Assembly: GCF_004028635.1 (NCBI RefSeq)
Contig: NZ_ML138678.1
Coordinates: 1,240,001-1,304,000 of the forward strand
Source: Streptomyces cyaneus
GTDB lineage: Bacteria; Actinomycetota; Actinomycetes; Streptomycetales; Streptomycetaceae
Direction of reading: 5' to 3'
DNA length: 64,000 nucleotides
The position numbers and the translations under genes were made by a program. Positions 25,355 through 36,206 of the stretch are shown piece after piece; within the stretch, counting starts at the first letter, position 1; each line of letters opens with the position of its first letter. The notes under the pieces were generated by a model. That model made no database searches and was not told where the DNA came from. It worked only from the letters and a program-made list of their open reading frames with translations.

Positions 25355-26146
25355 ATGCCGATACCCGGGACACCCAGCCGCGCCGAGCTCGTCGACCACC
25401 TCGTCAGAACCCGTATCGCGGGTGACGTCGCCACTCCCCGCGAGAACAACCTCTCCCACTACCGCAAGCTGGCGAACGGCGACCGCCACTACTGGCTCGG
25501 CCTGGAACTCGGCGACCGCTGGACCGACGAGCAGGACGTCCTCGCGGTGATGGCGGAGCGCGTCGGGGTGAACGACGACGCGGAGCACCGCCATGGCCAG
25601 GACACCATCGACCCCGAGCTGACGGTGGCCGCCCTGGAGCGCATGGCGGGCCGCCTGCGCAAGGCGGCGGACGGTCAGCAGCGGGTGCTGTTCGCGACCG
25701 GCCACCCGGGCGGCCTGCTGGACGTCCACCGCGCCACGGCGGCGGCGTTGCGCACGGCGGGCTGCGAGATCGTCGTCATCCCGGAGGGCCTGCAGACGGA
25801 CGAGGGCTACGTCATGCAGTTCGCCGACGTGGCGGTCCTGGAGCACGGCGCCACCCTCTGGCACACCCACTCCGGCGAGCCGATGAAGGCCATCCTGACG
25901 GGACTTGAGCGCGCGGGCCGTCCGCTGCCGGACCTGGTCGTCGCGGACCACGGCTGGGCGGGATACGCCGGCCAGCACGGGGTGGACTCCGTCGGTTACG
26001 CCGACTGCAACGACCCGGCGCTGTTCCTCGCGGAGTCGGAGGGCACGGTGCAGGTGGTGGTCCCGCTGGACGACCACGTCATCAGCCCGCGTTTCTACGA
26101 CCCGATGACGGCGTACCTGCTGGGCGAGGCGGGCCTGGTCGAGTAG
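25355..26146 (+). CDS. Putative phosphatase of the SCO2771-like family
   Basis: 263 residues from ATG 25355 (ATG 25346 is also in frame, and could serve a leaderless mRNA). Conserved-looking blocks are TPRENNLSHYRKLANGDRHYWLGLELG, DDAEHRHGQDTIDPELT, VLFATGHPGGLLDVHRATAAAL and VVADHGWAGYAGQHGVDSVGYADCNDPALF; the His, Asp and Asn residues in these blocks would suit metal binding. In S. coelicolor the gene in the same place, SCO2771, is listed as a phosphatase in my memory; I cannot confirm this here. Substrate unknown. The gene lies between the PucR and DedA genes, all on the plus strand. Confidence 0.6.
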   Translation: MPIPGTPSRAELVDHLVRTRIAGDVATPRENNLSHYRKLANGDRHYWLGLELGDRWTDEQDVLAVMAERVGVNDDAEHRHGQDTIDPELTVAALERMAGRLRKAADGQQRVLFATGHPGGLLDVHRATAAALRTAGCEIVVIPEGLQTDEGYVMQFADVAVLEHGATLWHTHSGEPMKAILTGLERAGRPLPDLVVADHGWAGYAGQHGVDSVGYADCNDPALFLAESEGTVQVVVPLDDHVISPRFYDPMTAYLLGEAGLVE

Positions 26147-26207
26147 GGGTTGCATTCGCTTCACCGCAGCCCCTCCTGACGCCGCCCTTAGGTCAAGACT
26201 TCGTAAA

Positions 26208-26885
26208 ATGGCGCGCATGATCATCGCTGTTGCGCCCGAAGCGCCCGTCGGCGGAGTCGCCGGATGGGCCGCCGACCTGATGGAGAAGCTGGGCGGGCCG
26301 GGCGCCGGGCTGGCCATCGCCCTGGAGAACCTCTTTCCGCCGCTGCCGAGCGAGGTGATCCTGCCGCTGGCGGGGTTCACGGCGAGCCAGGGCCGGATGG
26401 ACGTCGCCGCCGCGGTCGCCTGGACGACGGTGGGTTCGCTGGTGGGCGCACTCGCCCTGTATCTGCTCGGCGCGCTCTTCGGCCGCGACCGGCTGCTCGC
26501 GGTGGCGGCGCGGCTGCCGCTGGTGAAGGTCGCGGACGTGGAACGCACCGAGGCGTGGTTCGTCCGGCACGGCACCAAGGCCGTGTTCTTCGGCCGCTTC
26601 GTGCCCATCTTCCGCAGCCTGATCTCGATCCCGGCCGGCGTGGAACGCATGCGGCTGCCCATATTCCTGGCCCTCACCGGGGCGGGCAGCCTCATCTGGA
26701 ACACCGCCTTCATCGCCGCCGGTTACGCCCTCGGCGCCCGCTGGCACGAGGTCACCGACCTGGTGGGGCTCTACTCCAAGGTGTTTCTGGCGATCGTGGG
26801 CGTGCTGGCTGTCGGGCTCCTGGGCGTACGACTGTCCCGGGCGCGACGGGGCGCGGCGCGAGGTGAGGCGAGTGAGGCGAGCTGA
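26208..26885 (+). CDS. DedA-family membrane protein
   Basis: 225 residues. DedA/VTT domain with NLFPPLPSEVILPLAG at the first re-entrant helix and GTKAVFFGRFVPIFRSLISIPAGVERMR, which holds the conserved Arg-containing FxGRFxPxxR motif, followed by NTAFIAAGYALG. About five hydrophobic segments and a basic C-terminus. DedA proteins are proposed to flip lipid carriers or phospholipids and to help membrane homeostasis; the substrate here is unknown. The ATG at 26208 is the first in frame with hydrophobic content directly after it. Confidence 0.88.
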   Translation: MARMIIAVAPEAPVGGVAGWAADLMEKLGGPGAGLAIALENLFPPLPSEVILPLAGFTASQGRMDVAAAVAWTTVGSLVGALALYLLGALFGRDRLLAVAARLPLVKVADVERTEAWFVRHGTKAVFFGRFVPIFRSLISIPAGVERMRLPIFLALTGAGSLIWNTAFIAAGYALGARWHEVTDLVGLYSKVFLAIVGVLAVGLLGVRLSRARRGAARGEASEAS

Positions 26886-26906
26886 GGCGAGGTGACGGAT
26901 GAGCCG

Positions 26907-27773
26907 TCACCGCGGAATCCGGACCACACCCTCCTGGATCACCGACACCGCCAGTTGCCCGTCCTGCGTGTAGATGCGGGCCTGTCCGAGCCCTCGTCCG
27001 CCGTGCGCCGAGGGTGACTCCTGGTCGTACAGCAGCCACTCGTCCGCGCGGAACGGCCGGTGGAACCACATCGCGTGGTCCAGCGAGGCGCCGACCACGT
27101 CCCCGACGGCCCAGCCGCCCCGCCCGTGCGCCAGCAGCACCGAGTCGAGGAGGGTCATGTCCGAGACGTACGTGGCGAGTACGACGTGCAGGAGAGGGTC
27201 GTCGGCCAGCTTGCCGTTGGTGCGGAACCAGACCTGGGAGTGCGGTTCGCGGGGCTCGCCGAACTTGCCGTACGGCGGCTCGTCGACGTACCGCAGGTCG
27301 ACGGCCTCGCGTGCCTCGAGGAACCTCTCGAGGATCTCGGGCGCGATGTGGTCGTAGCCGCGCAGCCGTTCCTGGGAGGTGGGCAGGCCGGCCGGGTCGG
27401 GCGCGGGCGGCATCGGGGTCTGGTGGTCGAGGCCCTCCTCGTGCGTCTGGAAGGACGCCGACAGGGAGAAGATCGGCCGGCCGTGCTGGACCGCCACCAC
27501 GCGACGGGTGGTGAAGGAGCGGCCGTCGCGGATGCGCTCGACGGTGTACACGATGGGCGCGCCCGGGTCACCGATGCGCAGGAAGTACGCATGCAGGGAG
27601 TGGGCGTGCCGGTCCTCGGGGACCGTACGCCCGGCGGCGACCAGCGCCTGGGCCGCGACCTGCCCGCCGAAGACACGCGGGACGACGGCGGACCGGGACT
27701 GGCCGCGAAAGATGTTCTCCTCGATCTGCTCCAGGTCGAGCAGATCGAGGAGATCTTGTAGTGCCTGGCTCAT
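26907..27773 (-). CDS. tesB: Acyl-CoA thioesterase II
   Basis: 288 residues, double hot-dog architecture. First half: RVFGGQVAAQALVAAGRTVPEDRHAHSLHAYFLRIGD; second half: VGASLDHAMWFHRPFRADEWLLYDQESPSAHGGRGLGQARIYTQDGQLAVSVIQEG, with the catalytic Asp, Ser/Thr and Gln of TesB enzymes. It hydrolyses medium- and long-chain acyl-CoA to free acid and CoA in the cytosol. It lies 46 bp beyond the end of the acyl-CoA dehydrogenase gene, on the same strand. Confidence 0.9.
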   Translation of the reverse strand: MSQALQDLLDLLDLEQIEENIFRGQSRSAVVPRVFGGQVAAQALVAAGRTVPEDRHAHSLHAYFLRIGDPGAPIVYTVERIRDGRSFTTRRVVAVQHGRPIFSLSASFQTHEEGLDHQTPMPPAPDPAGLPTSQERLRGYDHIAPEILERFLEAREAVDLRYVDEPPYGKFGEPREPHSQVWFRTNGKLADDPLLHVVLATYVSDMTLLDSVLLAHGRGGWAVGDVVGASLDHAMWFHRPFRADEWLLYDQESPSAHGGRGLGQARIYTQDGQLAVSVIQEGVVRIPR

Positions 27774-27819
27774 GGCAGACAGTTGTACCCGCCAGTCATT
27801 TCCTGGGGTTTCGAGGCCC

Positions 27820-28977
27820 TTACAGACCCATGTCCTTGGCGATGATCGTCTTCATGATCTCGCTGGTGCCGCCGTAGATGCGGTTGACGCGGTTGTCCGC
27901 GTACAGGCGGGCGATCGGGTACTCGTTCATGAAGCCGTAGCCGCCGTGCAGCTGCAGGCAGCGGTCGATCACGCGGTGCGCGACCTCGGTGCAGAAGAGC
28001 TTCGCGGACGCGGCCTCGGCGGGGGTCAGCTCGCCCGCGTCCAGCGCCTCCAGCGCGCGGTCGGCGACGGCCTCGGCCGCGTCGACCTCGGCCTGGCAGG
28101 CGGCCAGCTCGAACTTGGTGTTCTGGAAGGCGGCGACCGGCTTGCCGAAGACGGTGCGCTCCTGCACGTACTGCTGAGCGAACCGGACGGCGGCCTTGGC
28201 CTGCGCGTAGGCACCGAAGGCGATGCCCCAGCGCTCGGAGGCGAGGTTGTGGCCGAGGTAGTAGAAGCCCTTGTTCTCCTCGCCGAGGAGGTCCTCGACG
28301 GGGACCTTCACGTCGACGAACGCCAGCTCGGCGGTGTCGGAGGTCTTCAGGCCGAGCTTGTCGAGCTTGCGGCCGACGGAGTAGCCCTCGGACTTGGTGT
28401 CCACGGCGAACAGGGAGATGCCGTGGCGGCGGTCCTCGGCGCTGGGCGCGTCGGTGCGGGCGCAGACGATCACGCGGTCGGCGTGCACACCGCCGGTGAT
28501 GAAGGTCTTGGCGCCGTTGAGGACGTAGTGCGTGCCGTCCTCGGAGAGCTTGGCGGTGGTCTTCATGCCCGCGAGGTCGGAGCCGGTGCCCGGCTCGGTC
28601 ATCGCCAGCGCCCACATCTCCTCACCGGAGACGAACTTCGGCAGGAACCGCTTCTTCTGCTCGTCGGAGGCGAGCATCTTGATGTACGGCAGGCCGAGCA
28701 GCACGTGCACGCCGGAGCCACCGAACTGGACGCCCGCGCGAGACGTCTCCTCGTACATCACGGCCTCGAACTTGTACGAGTCGATGCCGGCGCCGCCGTA
28801 CTCCTCGTCGACGCGGATGCCGAAGACGCCGAGCTCGGCGAGCTTGTAGTAGAAGTCGCGCGGCGCCTGGCCGGCCGCGAACCACTCGTCGTAGACCGGG
28901 ACGACCTCGGCCTCGATGAAGGCGCGGATGGTCTCCCGGAACGCCTCGTGATCCTCGTTGAACACCGTACGGCGCAC
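27820..28977 (-). CDS. Acyl-CoA dehydrogenase
   Basis: 385 residues from GTG 28977, supported by GGAGGTGG just upstream and by an AAGCGCTT palindrome that would otherwise fall inside the coding sequence (TTG 29022 is the longer choice). N-terminal helices, then MTEPGTGSDLAGMKTTA (FAD/substrate loop), and the C-terminal LHGGYGFMNEYPIARLYADNRVNRIYGGTSEIMKTIIAKD. It has Gly, not Glu, before GTSEI, so the catalytic base is probably on helix G as in long-chain and isovaleryl-type enzymes. It oxidises an acyl-CoA to the trans-2-enoyl-CoA; chain type uncertain. S. coelicolor SCO2774 seems to be the syntenic gene. Confidence 0.88.
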   Translation of the reverse strand: MRRTVFNEDHEAFRETIRAFIEAEVVPVYDEWFAAGQAPRDFYYKLAELGVFGIRVDEEYGGAGIDSYKFEAVMYEETSRAGVQFGGSGVHVLLGLPYIKMLASDEQKKRFLPKFVSGEEMWALAMTEPGTGSDLAGMKTTAKLSEDGTHYVLNGAKTFITGGVHADRVIVCARTDAPSAEDRRHGISLFAVDTKSEGYSVGRKLDKLGLKTSDTAELAFVDVKVPVEDLLGEENKGFYYLGHNLASERWGIAFGAYAQAKAAVRFAQQYVQERTVFGKPVAAFQNTKFELAACQAEVDAAEAVADRALEALDAGELTPAEAASAKLFCTEVAHRVIDRCLQLHGGYGFMNEYPIARLYADNRVNRIYGGTSEIMKTIIAKDMGL

Positions 28978-29001
28978 GCCGCCCACCTCCACCGGTACAT
29001 G

Positions 29002-29018
29002 TCTAAGCGCTTGCTCAC
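29002..29018. promoter_or_regulatory. Candidate TetR-type operator (TCTAAGCGCTTGCTCAC)
   Basis: Contains the 8-bp palindrome AAGCGCTT at 29005-29012 and sits about 30 bp before the start of the acyl-CoA dehydrogenase gene. Similar CTAAGCGCTTGCT sequences precede acyl-CoA dehydrogenase genes in other actinobacteria as far as I remember; the binding protein is unproven. Confidence 0.4.
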
Positions 29019-29080
29019 TCAACCGTACCGGCGAGTATCAACGGGCGTCCAGGGGTCAAGGTCCGTAACGCTCGTCACGC

Positions 29081-29575
29081 TCAGAGCCGTACGTCACCCC
29101 GGTGCTCGTAATCCAGCCCGTGCTCGGCGCAGGGCTGCCCCGCATCACGCGGGCAGATCATCGAGTACGCGGCGACCCGCGCCCGGTACACCCGCCACGG
29201 CGCCGGCGGGCGCACCTCCGCCAAGGCGAGCTTGCGTCCACCGCGCTCACCGGGGCCCGGAATGACCCGCAGGCCCTCCAGCATCTCGTCGCCCTGCACT
29301 TCCACGGCCATGGCGGTCATATACAGCGCACGGGGGCTCGCCGTGCCGACACGCGCGCGTGAGTCGTGGATGACGATCCCGATCCGGGGCTCATGGGCGA
29401 TATTGCGGGAGTGCGTGACCTCGGGGGACGAGACCCAGTAGAAGTCCCGTCCGTCCTCGGTGGAGTAGTAGACGGGCGAGGCCCAGGGAGCGCCGTCCGA
29501 GCCCACGGTGGCCAGCACCATGTACAAGTTCTCGTCGATGATCACACGTGCGGCACTGCGGGTGTCGTCAGCCAT
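29081..29575 (-). CDS. Pyridoxamine 5'-phosphate oxidase-like flavin/F420-fold protein
   Basis: 164 residues from ATG 29575 (AAGGGGG upstream). Split-barrel sequence: MVLATVGSDGAPWASPVYYSTEDGRDFYWVSSPEVTHSRNIAHEPRIGIVIHD, then RVYRARVAAYSMICPRD. This is the PNPOx-like fold that binds FMN, F420 or heme; the substrate is not known and a true PdxH role is unlikely at this length. It is downstream of the TetR gene (29 bp gap) on the same strand. Confidence 0.8.
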   Translation of the reverse strand: MADDTRSAARVIIDENLYMVLATVGSDGAPWASPVYYSTEDGRDFYWVSSPEVTHSRNIAHEPRIGIVIHDSRARVGTASPRALYMTAMAVEVQGDEMLEGLRVIPGPGERGGRKLALAEVRPPAPWRVYRARVAAYSMICPRDAGQPCAEHGLDYEHRGDVRL

Positions 29576-29604
29576 ACATCCCCCTTGCTCATCCGATCGG
29601 AGCC

Positions 29605-30201
29605 CTACTCCACCCCGGCCGCCCCGAACGCCCCCCGAGCCATCCGGTGCAGCAGCTCCGCCGTGCCCCCCCGCCCCGGCAGCGACCCCGGCCGCCCCAG
29701 GTGCGGCGTCGAGTTCAGCAGCCCGAACACCGAGTGCACGGCCGAGCGGGCCGTCGGCTCGGTGAGGTCCGGGTAGACCTCGCGCACCACCTCCACCCAC
29801 AGCTCGACGTACTGCCGCTGCAGCTGCCGTACGAGCTTGCGGTCGCTGTCGCGCAGGCGGTCCAGCTCGCGGTCGTGCAGGGTGATGAGGGGGCGGTCGT
29901 CGAGGGCGAAGTCGATGTGGCCCTCGATGAGGGAGTCGAGGACCGCCTCGGCCGGCACCCCGTCGGCCTCCGCGAGGCGTCGCTTCGCGCCCGTCAGCAG
30001 CTGGCCGCTGATGCCGACCAGCAGCTCGGCGAGCATCGCGTCCTTGCCGGCGAAGTGCCGGTAGAGACCGGGGCCGCTGATGCCCACGGCGGCGCCTATC
30101 TCGTCGACACCGACGCCGTGGAATCCACGCTCGGCGAAGAGCCGCGCGGCCTCCTTGAGGATCTGTTCGCGGCGGGTCGGGGCGTCGGTTCTGGTGGCCA
30201 T
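29605..30201 (-). CDS. TetR/AcrR-family repressor of the leucine-catabolic operon
   Basis: 198 residues. HTH about 10-55: RREQILKEAARLFAERGFHGVGVDEIGAAVGISGPGLYRHFAGKDAML. The C-terminal ligand domain is all-alpha with no recognisable signature. It is divergent from the acyl-CoA carboxylase operon; the 96-bp gap holds two near-palindromes of the form GTTAACG-nn-CGTTAAC, one near each gene, so it most likely represses both itself and the operon and is released by an acyl-CoA. The ligand is inferred from context only. Confidence 0.88.
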   Translation of the reverse strand: MATRTDAPTRREQILKEAARLFAERGFHGVGVDEIGAAVGISGPGLYRHFAGKDAMLAELLVGISGQLLTGAKRRLAEADGVPAEAVLDSLIEGHIDFALDDRPLITLHDRELDRLRDSDRKLVRQLQRQYVELWVEVVREVYPDLTEPTARSAVHSVFGLLNSTPHLGRPGSLPGRGGTAELLHRMARGAFGAAGVE

Positions 30202-30223
30202 GCAAGCAATTCTAGACAGGGAG

Positions 30224-30239
30224 GTTAGCGGTCGTTAAC
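30224..30239. promoter_or_regulatory. TetR operator copy 1 (GTTAGCGGTCGTTAAC)
   Basis: Imperfect palindrome GTTARCG-nn-CGTTAAC with one mismatch, 23-38 bp before the tetR start codon. A second copy lies 29 bp away centre to centre, close to the operon side. Confidence 0.65.
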
Positions 30240-30252
30240 CTGAAGGAAATGC

Positions 30253-30268
30253 GTTAACGCTCATTAAC
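30253..30268. promoter_or_regulatory. TetR operator copy 2 (GTTAACGCTCATTAAC)
   Basis: Same 16-bp palindrome type as copy 1, again with one mismatch between half-sites, 30-45 bp before the start codon of the carboxylase beta subunit gene. Confidence 0.65.
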
Positions 30269-30297
30269 TGGTGGACCACTGGTGAGGGGACCGCAGG

Positions 30298-31914
<1,617 letters not shown>

Positions 31915-31928
31915 GGGGGACTGTGACG

Positions 31929-33908
31929 ATGACGATGCCGACGACAACGACGACGCCGCAGACCATGTTCGACACGGTCCTCGTGGCCAACCGGGGCGAG
32001 ATCGCCGTCCGCGTGATCCGCACGCTCCGCTCGCTGGGCGTGCGCTCGGTGGCCGTCTTCTCCGACGCGGACGCCGACGCACGGCACGTCCGGGAGGCGG
32101 ACACGGCGGTACGGATCGGTCCGGCGCCGGCCGCCGAGAGCTATCTGTCCGTGGAGCGGCTGCTGGAGGCGGCGGCCCGCACGGGCGCCCAGGCCGTCCA
32201 CCCCGGCTACGGCTTCCTCGCGGAGAACGCCGGCTTCGCGCGCGCGTGCGCCGACGCCGGGCTCGTCTTCGTCGGGCCGCCCGCCGACGCCATCTCCCTG
32301 ATGGGCGACAAGATCCGCGCCAAGGAGACGGTGAAGGCGGCCGGGGTGCCGGTCGTGCCGGGCTCCAGTGGCAGCGGGCTCACGGACGGCCAACTCGCCG
32401 ACGCCGCCCGTGAGATCGGCATGCCCGTACTGCTCAAGCCCTCCGCCGGTGGTGGCGGCAAGGGCATGCGGCTGGTGCGGGACGCGGCCGTGCTGGGCGA
32501 CGAGATCGCCGCCGCCCGCCGCGAGGCCCGCGCCTCCTTCGGTGACGACACGCTCCTCGTCGAGCGGTGGATCGACCGGCCCCGGCACATCGAGATCCAG
32601 GTGCTGGCGGACGGACACGGCCACGTCGTCCATCTCGGCGAGCGCGAGTGCTCGCTGCAACGGCGGCACCAGAAGATCATCGAGGAGGCGCCGAGTGTGC
32701 TGCTCGACGAGGAGACCCGGGCGGCGATGGGCGAGGCGGCCGTGCAGGCGGCGCGCTCGTGCGGCTACCGGGGCGCGGGCACGGTGGAGTTCATCGTGCC
32801 GGGCGGCGATCCCTCCTCGTACTACTTCATGGAGATGAACACCCGCCTCCAGGTGGAGCACCCCGTCACCGAGCTGATCACGGGCCTGGACCTGGTGGAG
32901 TGGCAGCTGCGGGTGGCGGCGGGTGAGCAACTGCCGTACAAGCAGGACGACATCACGCTCACCGGGCACGCGGTCGAGGCCCGCATCTGCGCCGAGGACC
33001 CCTCCCGTGGATTCCTCCCCTCGGGCGGCACGGTCCTCAAGCTGCACGAGCCCCAGGGCGACGGCATCCGCACCGACTCCGGGCTCAGCGAGGGCACCGA
33101 GGTCGGCAGCCTGTACGACCCGATGCTGTCCAAGGTGATCGCATACGGCCCTGACCGCGCCACCGCGCTCCGCAAGCTCCGGGCGGCCCTCGCGCAGACG
33201 GTCACGCTGGGCGTGCAGACGAACGCCGGGTTCCTGCGGCGGCTGCTCGCGCATCCTGCGGTCGTCGCGGGTGAGTTGGACACGGGGCTGGTCGAGCGCG
33301 TGGTGGACGACCTGGTCTCCACCGACGTACCGGACGAGGTGTACGAGGCCGCGGCGGCCGTGCGCCTGGACGCTCTGCGGCCTAGTGGTGAGGGGTGGAC
33401 CGATCCGTTCTCCGTGCCGAGCGGATGGCGCATGGGCGGCGAGCCCAGGCCCGTCGGCTTCCCTCTGCGGATCACCGACCCCGTGGAGTACGTCCCGCGC
33501 GGCGCCCACACCGTCACGGACGACCGTGTGGCCGTCACCCTCGACGGTGTCCGCCACACCTTCCACCGCGCCGCCCTGCCGGACGGCACCTGGCTGGGCC
33601 GCGACGGCGACGCCTGGCACGTGCGCGACCACGATCCGGTGGCCGCCTCGCTCACCGGCGCCGCACACGCGGGCGCCGACTCGCTCACCGCGCCCATGCC
33701 AGGGACCGTGACGGTGGTGAAGGTCGCCGTCGGGGACGAAGTGGCCGCCGGGCAGAGCCTGCTGGTCGTCGAGGCGATGAAGATGGAGCACGTCATCTCC
33801 GCCCCGCACGCCGGCACGGTCGCCGAACTGGACGTCACGCCCGGCACGACGGTCGCCATGGACCAGGTCCTGGCGGTCGTCGCACCTCACGAGGAGGCGG
33901 CGGAATGA
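31929..33908 (+). CDS. Biotin-dependent acyl-CoA carboxylase alpha subunit (biotin carboxylase plus BCCP)
   Basis: 659 residues from ATG 31929, placed 9 nt after GAGGGGG; GTG 31911 and GTG 31923 are in-frame alternatives. N-terminal biotin carboxylase: [36 protein letters not shown], the ATP-grasp loop [14 protein letters not shown], and [15 protein letters not shown]. The C-terminal biotinyl domain carries [17 protein letters not shown], with the Lys that receives biotin. It carboxylates its own biotin with ATP and bicarbonate and passes the CO2 to the beta subunit. It is 14 bp after the beta gene and overlaps hmgL by 4 bp. Confidence 0.9.
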   Translation: MTMPTTTTTPQTMFDTVLVANRGEIAVRVIRTLRSLGVRSVAVFSDADADARHVREADTAVRIGPAPAAESYLSVERLLEAAARTGAQAVHPGYGFLAENAGFARACADAGLVFVGPPADAISLMGDKIRAKETVKAAGVPVVPGSSGSGLTDGQLADAAREIGMPVLLKPSAGGGGKGMRLVRDAAVLGDEIAAARREARASFGDDTLLVERWIDRPRHIEIQVLADGHGHVVHLGERECSLQRRHQKIIEEAPSVLLDEETRAAMGEAAVQAARSCGYRGAGTVEFIVPGGDPSSYYFMEMNTRLQVEHPVTELITGLDLVEWQLRVAAGEQLPYKQDDITLTGHAVEARICAEDPSRGFLPSGGTVLKLHEPQGDGIRTDSGLSEGTEVGSLYDPMLSKVIAYGPDRATALRKLRAALAQTVTLGVQTNAGFLRRLLAHPAVVAGELDTGLVERVVDDLVSTDVPDEVYEAAAAVRLDALRPSGEGWTDPFSVPSGWRMGGEPRPVGFPLRITDPVEYVPRGAHTVTDDRVAVTLDGVRHTFHRAALPDGTWLGRDGDAWHVRDHDPVAASLTGAAHAGADSLTAPMPGTVTVVKVAVGDEVAAGQSLLVVEAMKMEHVISAPHAGTVAELDVTPGTTVAMDQVLAVVAPHEEAAE

Positions 33909-34846
33909 CAGTCGAGGGTCTCCCCATGGCCGTACCGGCGGCGGGTCTGCCCGCCCGCGTCCGCATCCACGAGGTCGGCGCGCGCGACGGCCTGCAGAAC
34001 GAGAAGTCGACCGTGCCGACCGAGGTCAAGGCGGAGTTCGTCCGCCGCCTCGCCGACGCGGGACTGACGACCATTGAGGCCACCAGCTTCGTCCACCCCA
34101 AGTGGGTGCCCCAACTCGCCGACGCCGAGCAGCTGTTCCCGCTCGTCGCCGGCCTGCCGGTGGACCTGCCGGTCCTCGTGCCGAACGAACGCGGCCTGGA
34201 TCGGGCCCTGTCGCTGCACGCGACCCGGGTCGCCGTCTTCGCGAGCGCCACCGAGTCCTTCGCGAAGGCCAACCTCAACCGCACGGTGGACGAGGCGCTG
34301 GCCATGTTCGAGCCGGTGGTGACGAAGGCGCAGGCGCAGGACCTCCACGTCCGCGGCTATCTCTCGATGTGCTTCGGCGACCCGTGGGAGGGGGCCGTCC
34401 CGGTTCCCCAGGTCGTCCGGGTCTGCCGGGCGCTGGTCGACATGGGCTGCGACGAGCTGAGCCTCGGCGACACGATCGGGGTCGCGACCCCGGGGCACGT
34501 GACAGCGCTTCTGGCGGCGCTGGAGGAAGCCGGCATCCCGGCGGCAGCTGTGGGTGTCCACTTCCACGACACCTACGGCCAGGCACTGGCCAACACCTAC
34601 GCCGCCCTCCAACACGGAGTCACCACGGTGGACGCCTCCGCGGGCGGCCTCGGCGGCTGCCCGTATGCCAAGTCCGCCACCGGCAACCTCGCCACCGAAG
34701 ACCTCGTGTGGATGCTGCGGGGCCTCGGCATCGACACCGGAGTCGACCTCGACCGCCTCGTCGCCACGAGCGCGTGGATGGCCGAGCAACTGGGCCGACC
34801 CAGCCCGTCCCGCACCGTACGAGCCCTCTCCCACAAGGAGCAGTGA
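33905..34846 (+). CDS. hmgL: Hydroxymethylglutaryl-CoA lyase
   Basis: 313 residues. It cleaves 3-hydroxy-3-methylglutaryl-CoA to acetyl-CoA and acetoacetate, the last step of leucine catabolism. Sequence: [19 protein letters not shown] (catalytic Arg and Asp), [15 protein letters not shown] (metal-binding His-x-His), and the signature [25 protein letters not shown] with the active-site Cys. ATGA overlap with the biotin subunit gene and 6 bp to the dehydrogenase gene show a tight operon. Confidence 0.93.
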   Translation: MTVEGLPMAVPAAGLPARVRIHEVGARDGLQNEKSTVPTEVKAEFVRRLADAGLTTIEATSFVHPKWVPQLADAEQLFPLVAGLPVDLPVLVPNERGLDRALSLHATRVAVFASATESFAKANLNRTVDEALAMFEPVVTKAQAQDLHVRGYLSMCFGDPWEGAVPVPQVVRVCRALVDMGCDELSLGDTIGVATPGHVTALLAALEEAGIPAAAVGVHFHDTYGQALANTYAALQHGVTTVDASAGGLGGCPYAKSATGNLATEDLVWMLRGLGIDTGVDLDRLVATSAWMAEQLGRPSPSRTVRALSHKEQ

Positions 34847-34852
34847 CCAACC

Positions 34853-36013
34853 ATGGACCACCGTCTCTCCCCCGAACTGGAGGAACTCCGCCGCACGGTT
34901 GCGGAGTTCGCCCACGACGTCGTGGCGCCCAAGATCGGCGACTTCTACGAGCGTCATGAGTTCCCGTACGAGATCGTGCGGGAGATGGGCCGTATGGGCC
35001 TGTTCGGTCTGCCGTTCCCGGAGGAGTACGGCGGCATGGGCGGCGACTACCTGGCGCTGGGCATCGCGCTGGAGGAGCTGGCCCGCGTGGACTCCTCGGT
35101 CGCGATCACCCTCGAAGCGGGCGTCTCGCTCGGCGCGATGCCGATCCATCTCTTCGGCACGGACGAGCAGAAGCAGGAGTGGCTCCCGCGTCTGTGTTCC
35201 GGTGAGATGCTCGGCGCTTTCGGGCTGACCGAGCCCGACGGCGGCTCGGACGCGGGCGCGACCCGTACGACGGCCCGGCTCGACCCGGAGACCGACGAAT
35301 GGGTGATCAACGGCACCAAATGCTTCATCACCAACTCCGGCACGGACATCACCGGCCTGGTCACGGTCACGGCGGTCACCGGCCGCAAGCCGGACGGCAA
35401 GCCGCTCATCTCGTCGATCATCGTCCCGTCCGGCACCCCCGGCTTCACGGTCGCGGCCCCGTACTCCAAGGTCGGCTGGAACGCCTCCGACACCCGTGAG
35501 CTCTCCTTCGCGGACGTCCGCGTCCCGGCGGCCAACCTCCTGGGCGAGGAGGGCCGCGGCTACGCCCAGTTCCTGCGCATCCTGGACGAGGGCCGCATCG
35601 CCATCGCGGCGCTGGGGACGGGCCTCGCGCAGGGCTGCGTCGACGAGTCGGTGAAGTACGCCAAGGAGCGCCACGCCTTCGGCCGCCCCATCGGCGCCAA
35701 CCAGGCCATCCAGTTCAAGATCGCCGACATGGAGATGAAGGCCCACACGGCCCGCCTGGCCTGGCGCGACGCGGCGAGCCGCCTGGTCGCCGGCGAACCC
35801 TTCAAGAAGGAGGCCGCGCTGGCGAAGCTGTACTCGTCGACGATCGCGGTGGACAACGCCCGCGACGCGACGCAGATCCACGGCGGCTACGGCTTCATGA
35901 ACGAGTACCCGGTCGCCCGCATGTGGCGGGACTCCAAGATCCTGGAGATCGGGGAGGGAACGAGCGAGGTGCAGCGGATGCTGATCGCGCGGGAGTTGGG
36001 GCTGGCGGGCTGA
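34853..36013 (+). CDS. acdH: Short/branched-chain acyl-CoA dehydrogenase
   Basis: 386 residues. Typical acyl-CoA dehydrogenase: GLTEPDGGSDAGATRTTA, FITNSGTDITGLVTVTA, KVGWNASDTRELSFADVRVP, and the C-terminal HGGYGFMNEYPVARMWRDSKILEIGEGTSEVQRML. Glu368, in GEGTSE, is at the catalytic-base place of short/medium-chain enzymes. The S. coelicolor gene in this position is AcdH, reported to act on branched- and short-chain acyl-CoAs. It oxidises isovaleryl-CoA to the methylcrotonoyl-CoA used by the carboxylase encoded upstream. Confidence 0.9.
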   Translation: MDHRLSPELEELRRTVAEFAHDVVAPKIGDFYERHEFPYEIVREMGRMGLFGLPFPEEYGGMGGDYLALGIALEELARVDSSVAITLEAGVSLGAMPIHLFGTDEQKQEWLPRLCSGEMLGAFGLTEPDGGSDAGATRTTARLDPETDEWVINGTKCFITNSGTDITGLVTVTAVTGRKPDGKPLISSIIVPSGTPGFTVAAPYSKVGWNASDTRELSFADVRVPAANLLGEEGRGYAQFLRILDEGRIAIAALGTGLAQGCVDESVKYAKERHAFGRPIGANQAIQFKIADMEMKAHTARLAWRDAASRLVAGEPFKKEAALAKLYSSTIAVDNARDATQIHGGYGFMNEYPVARMWRDSKILEIGEGTSEVQRMLIARELGLAG

Positions 36014-36023
36014 TCCCGTCGCG

Positions 36024-36066
36024 GCGAGGCCCAACAACCCTTGATTTCAAGGAAGTTGGGCCTCGC
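36024..36066. terminator. Strong hairpin terminator after the leucine operon
   Basis: GCGAGGCCCAAC (36024-36035) pairs perfectly with GTTGGGCCTCGC (36055-36066); inside it a second small stem CCTTGA/TCAAGG (36039-36044/36047-36052) extends the structure. It begins 11 bp after the acdH stop and separates this operon from the desE iron box. Confidence 0.8.
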
Positions 36067-36138
36067 GGGCTGAGCGCACATCCCGCACAGCCCGCACACA
36101 GCTTCGATCACAAGGGCCCCCACCCCTGGGACATCAGA

Positions 36139-36157
36139 TGAGGTTAGGCTAACCTAT
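36139..36157. promoter_or_regulatory. Iron box upstream of desE
   Basis: TGAGGTTAGGCTAACCTAT; its core AGGTTAG-G-CTAACCT (36141-36155) is a perfect palindrome and matches the DmdR/IdeR-type box TTAGGTTAGGCTCACCTAA. It lies about 50 bp before the desE start, so desE should be repressed when Fe2+ is plentiful. Confidence 0.85.
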
Positions 36158-36206
36158 CTTCGAATTGTCCGGCCGGTGATCCGCCCTGTTCGAAAGCAGC
36201 GTACTC

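Noticed and set aside
28978..29022. TTG 29022 as start of the acyl-CoA dehydrogenase
   Set aside because: GTG 28977 has GGAGGTGG and the longer frame would include a probable operator.
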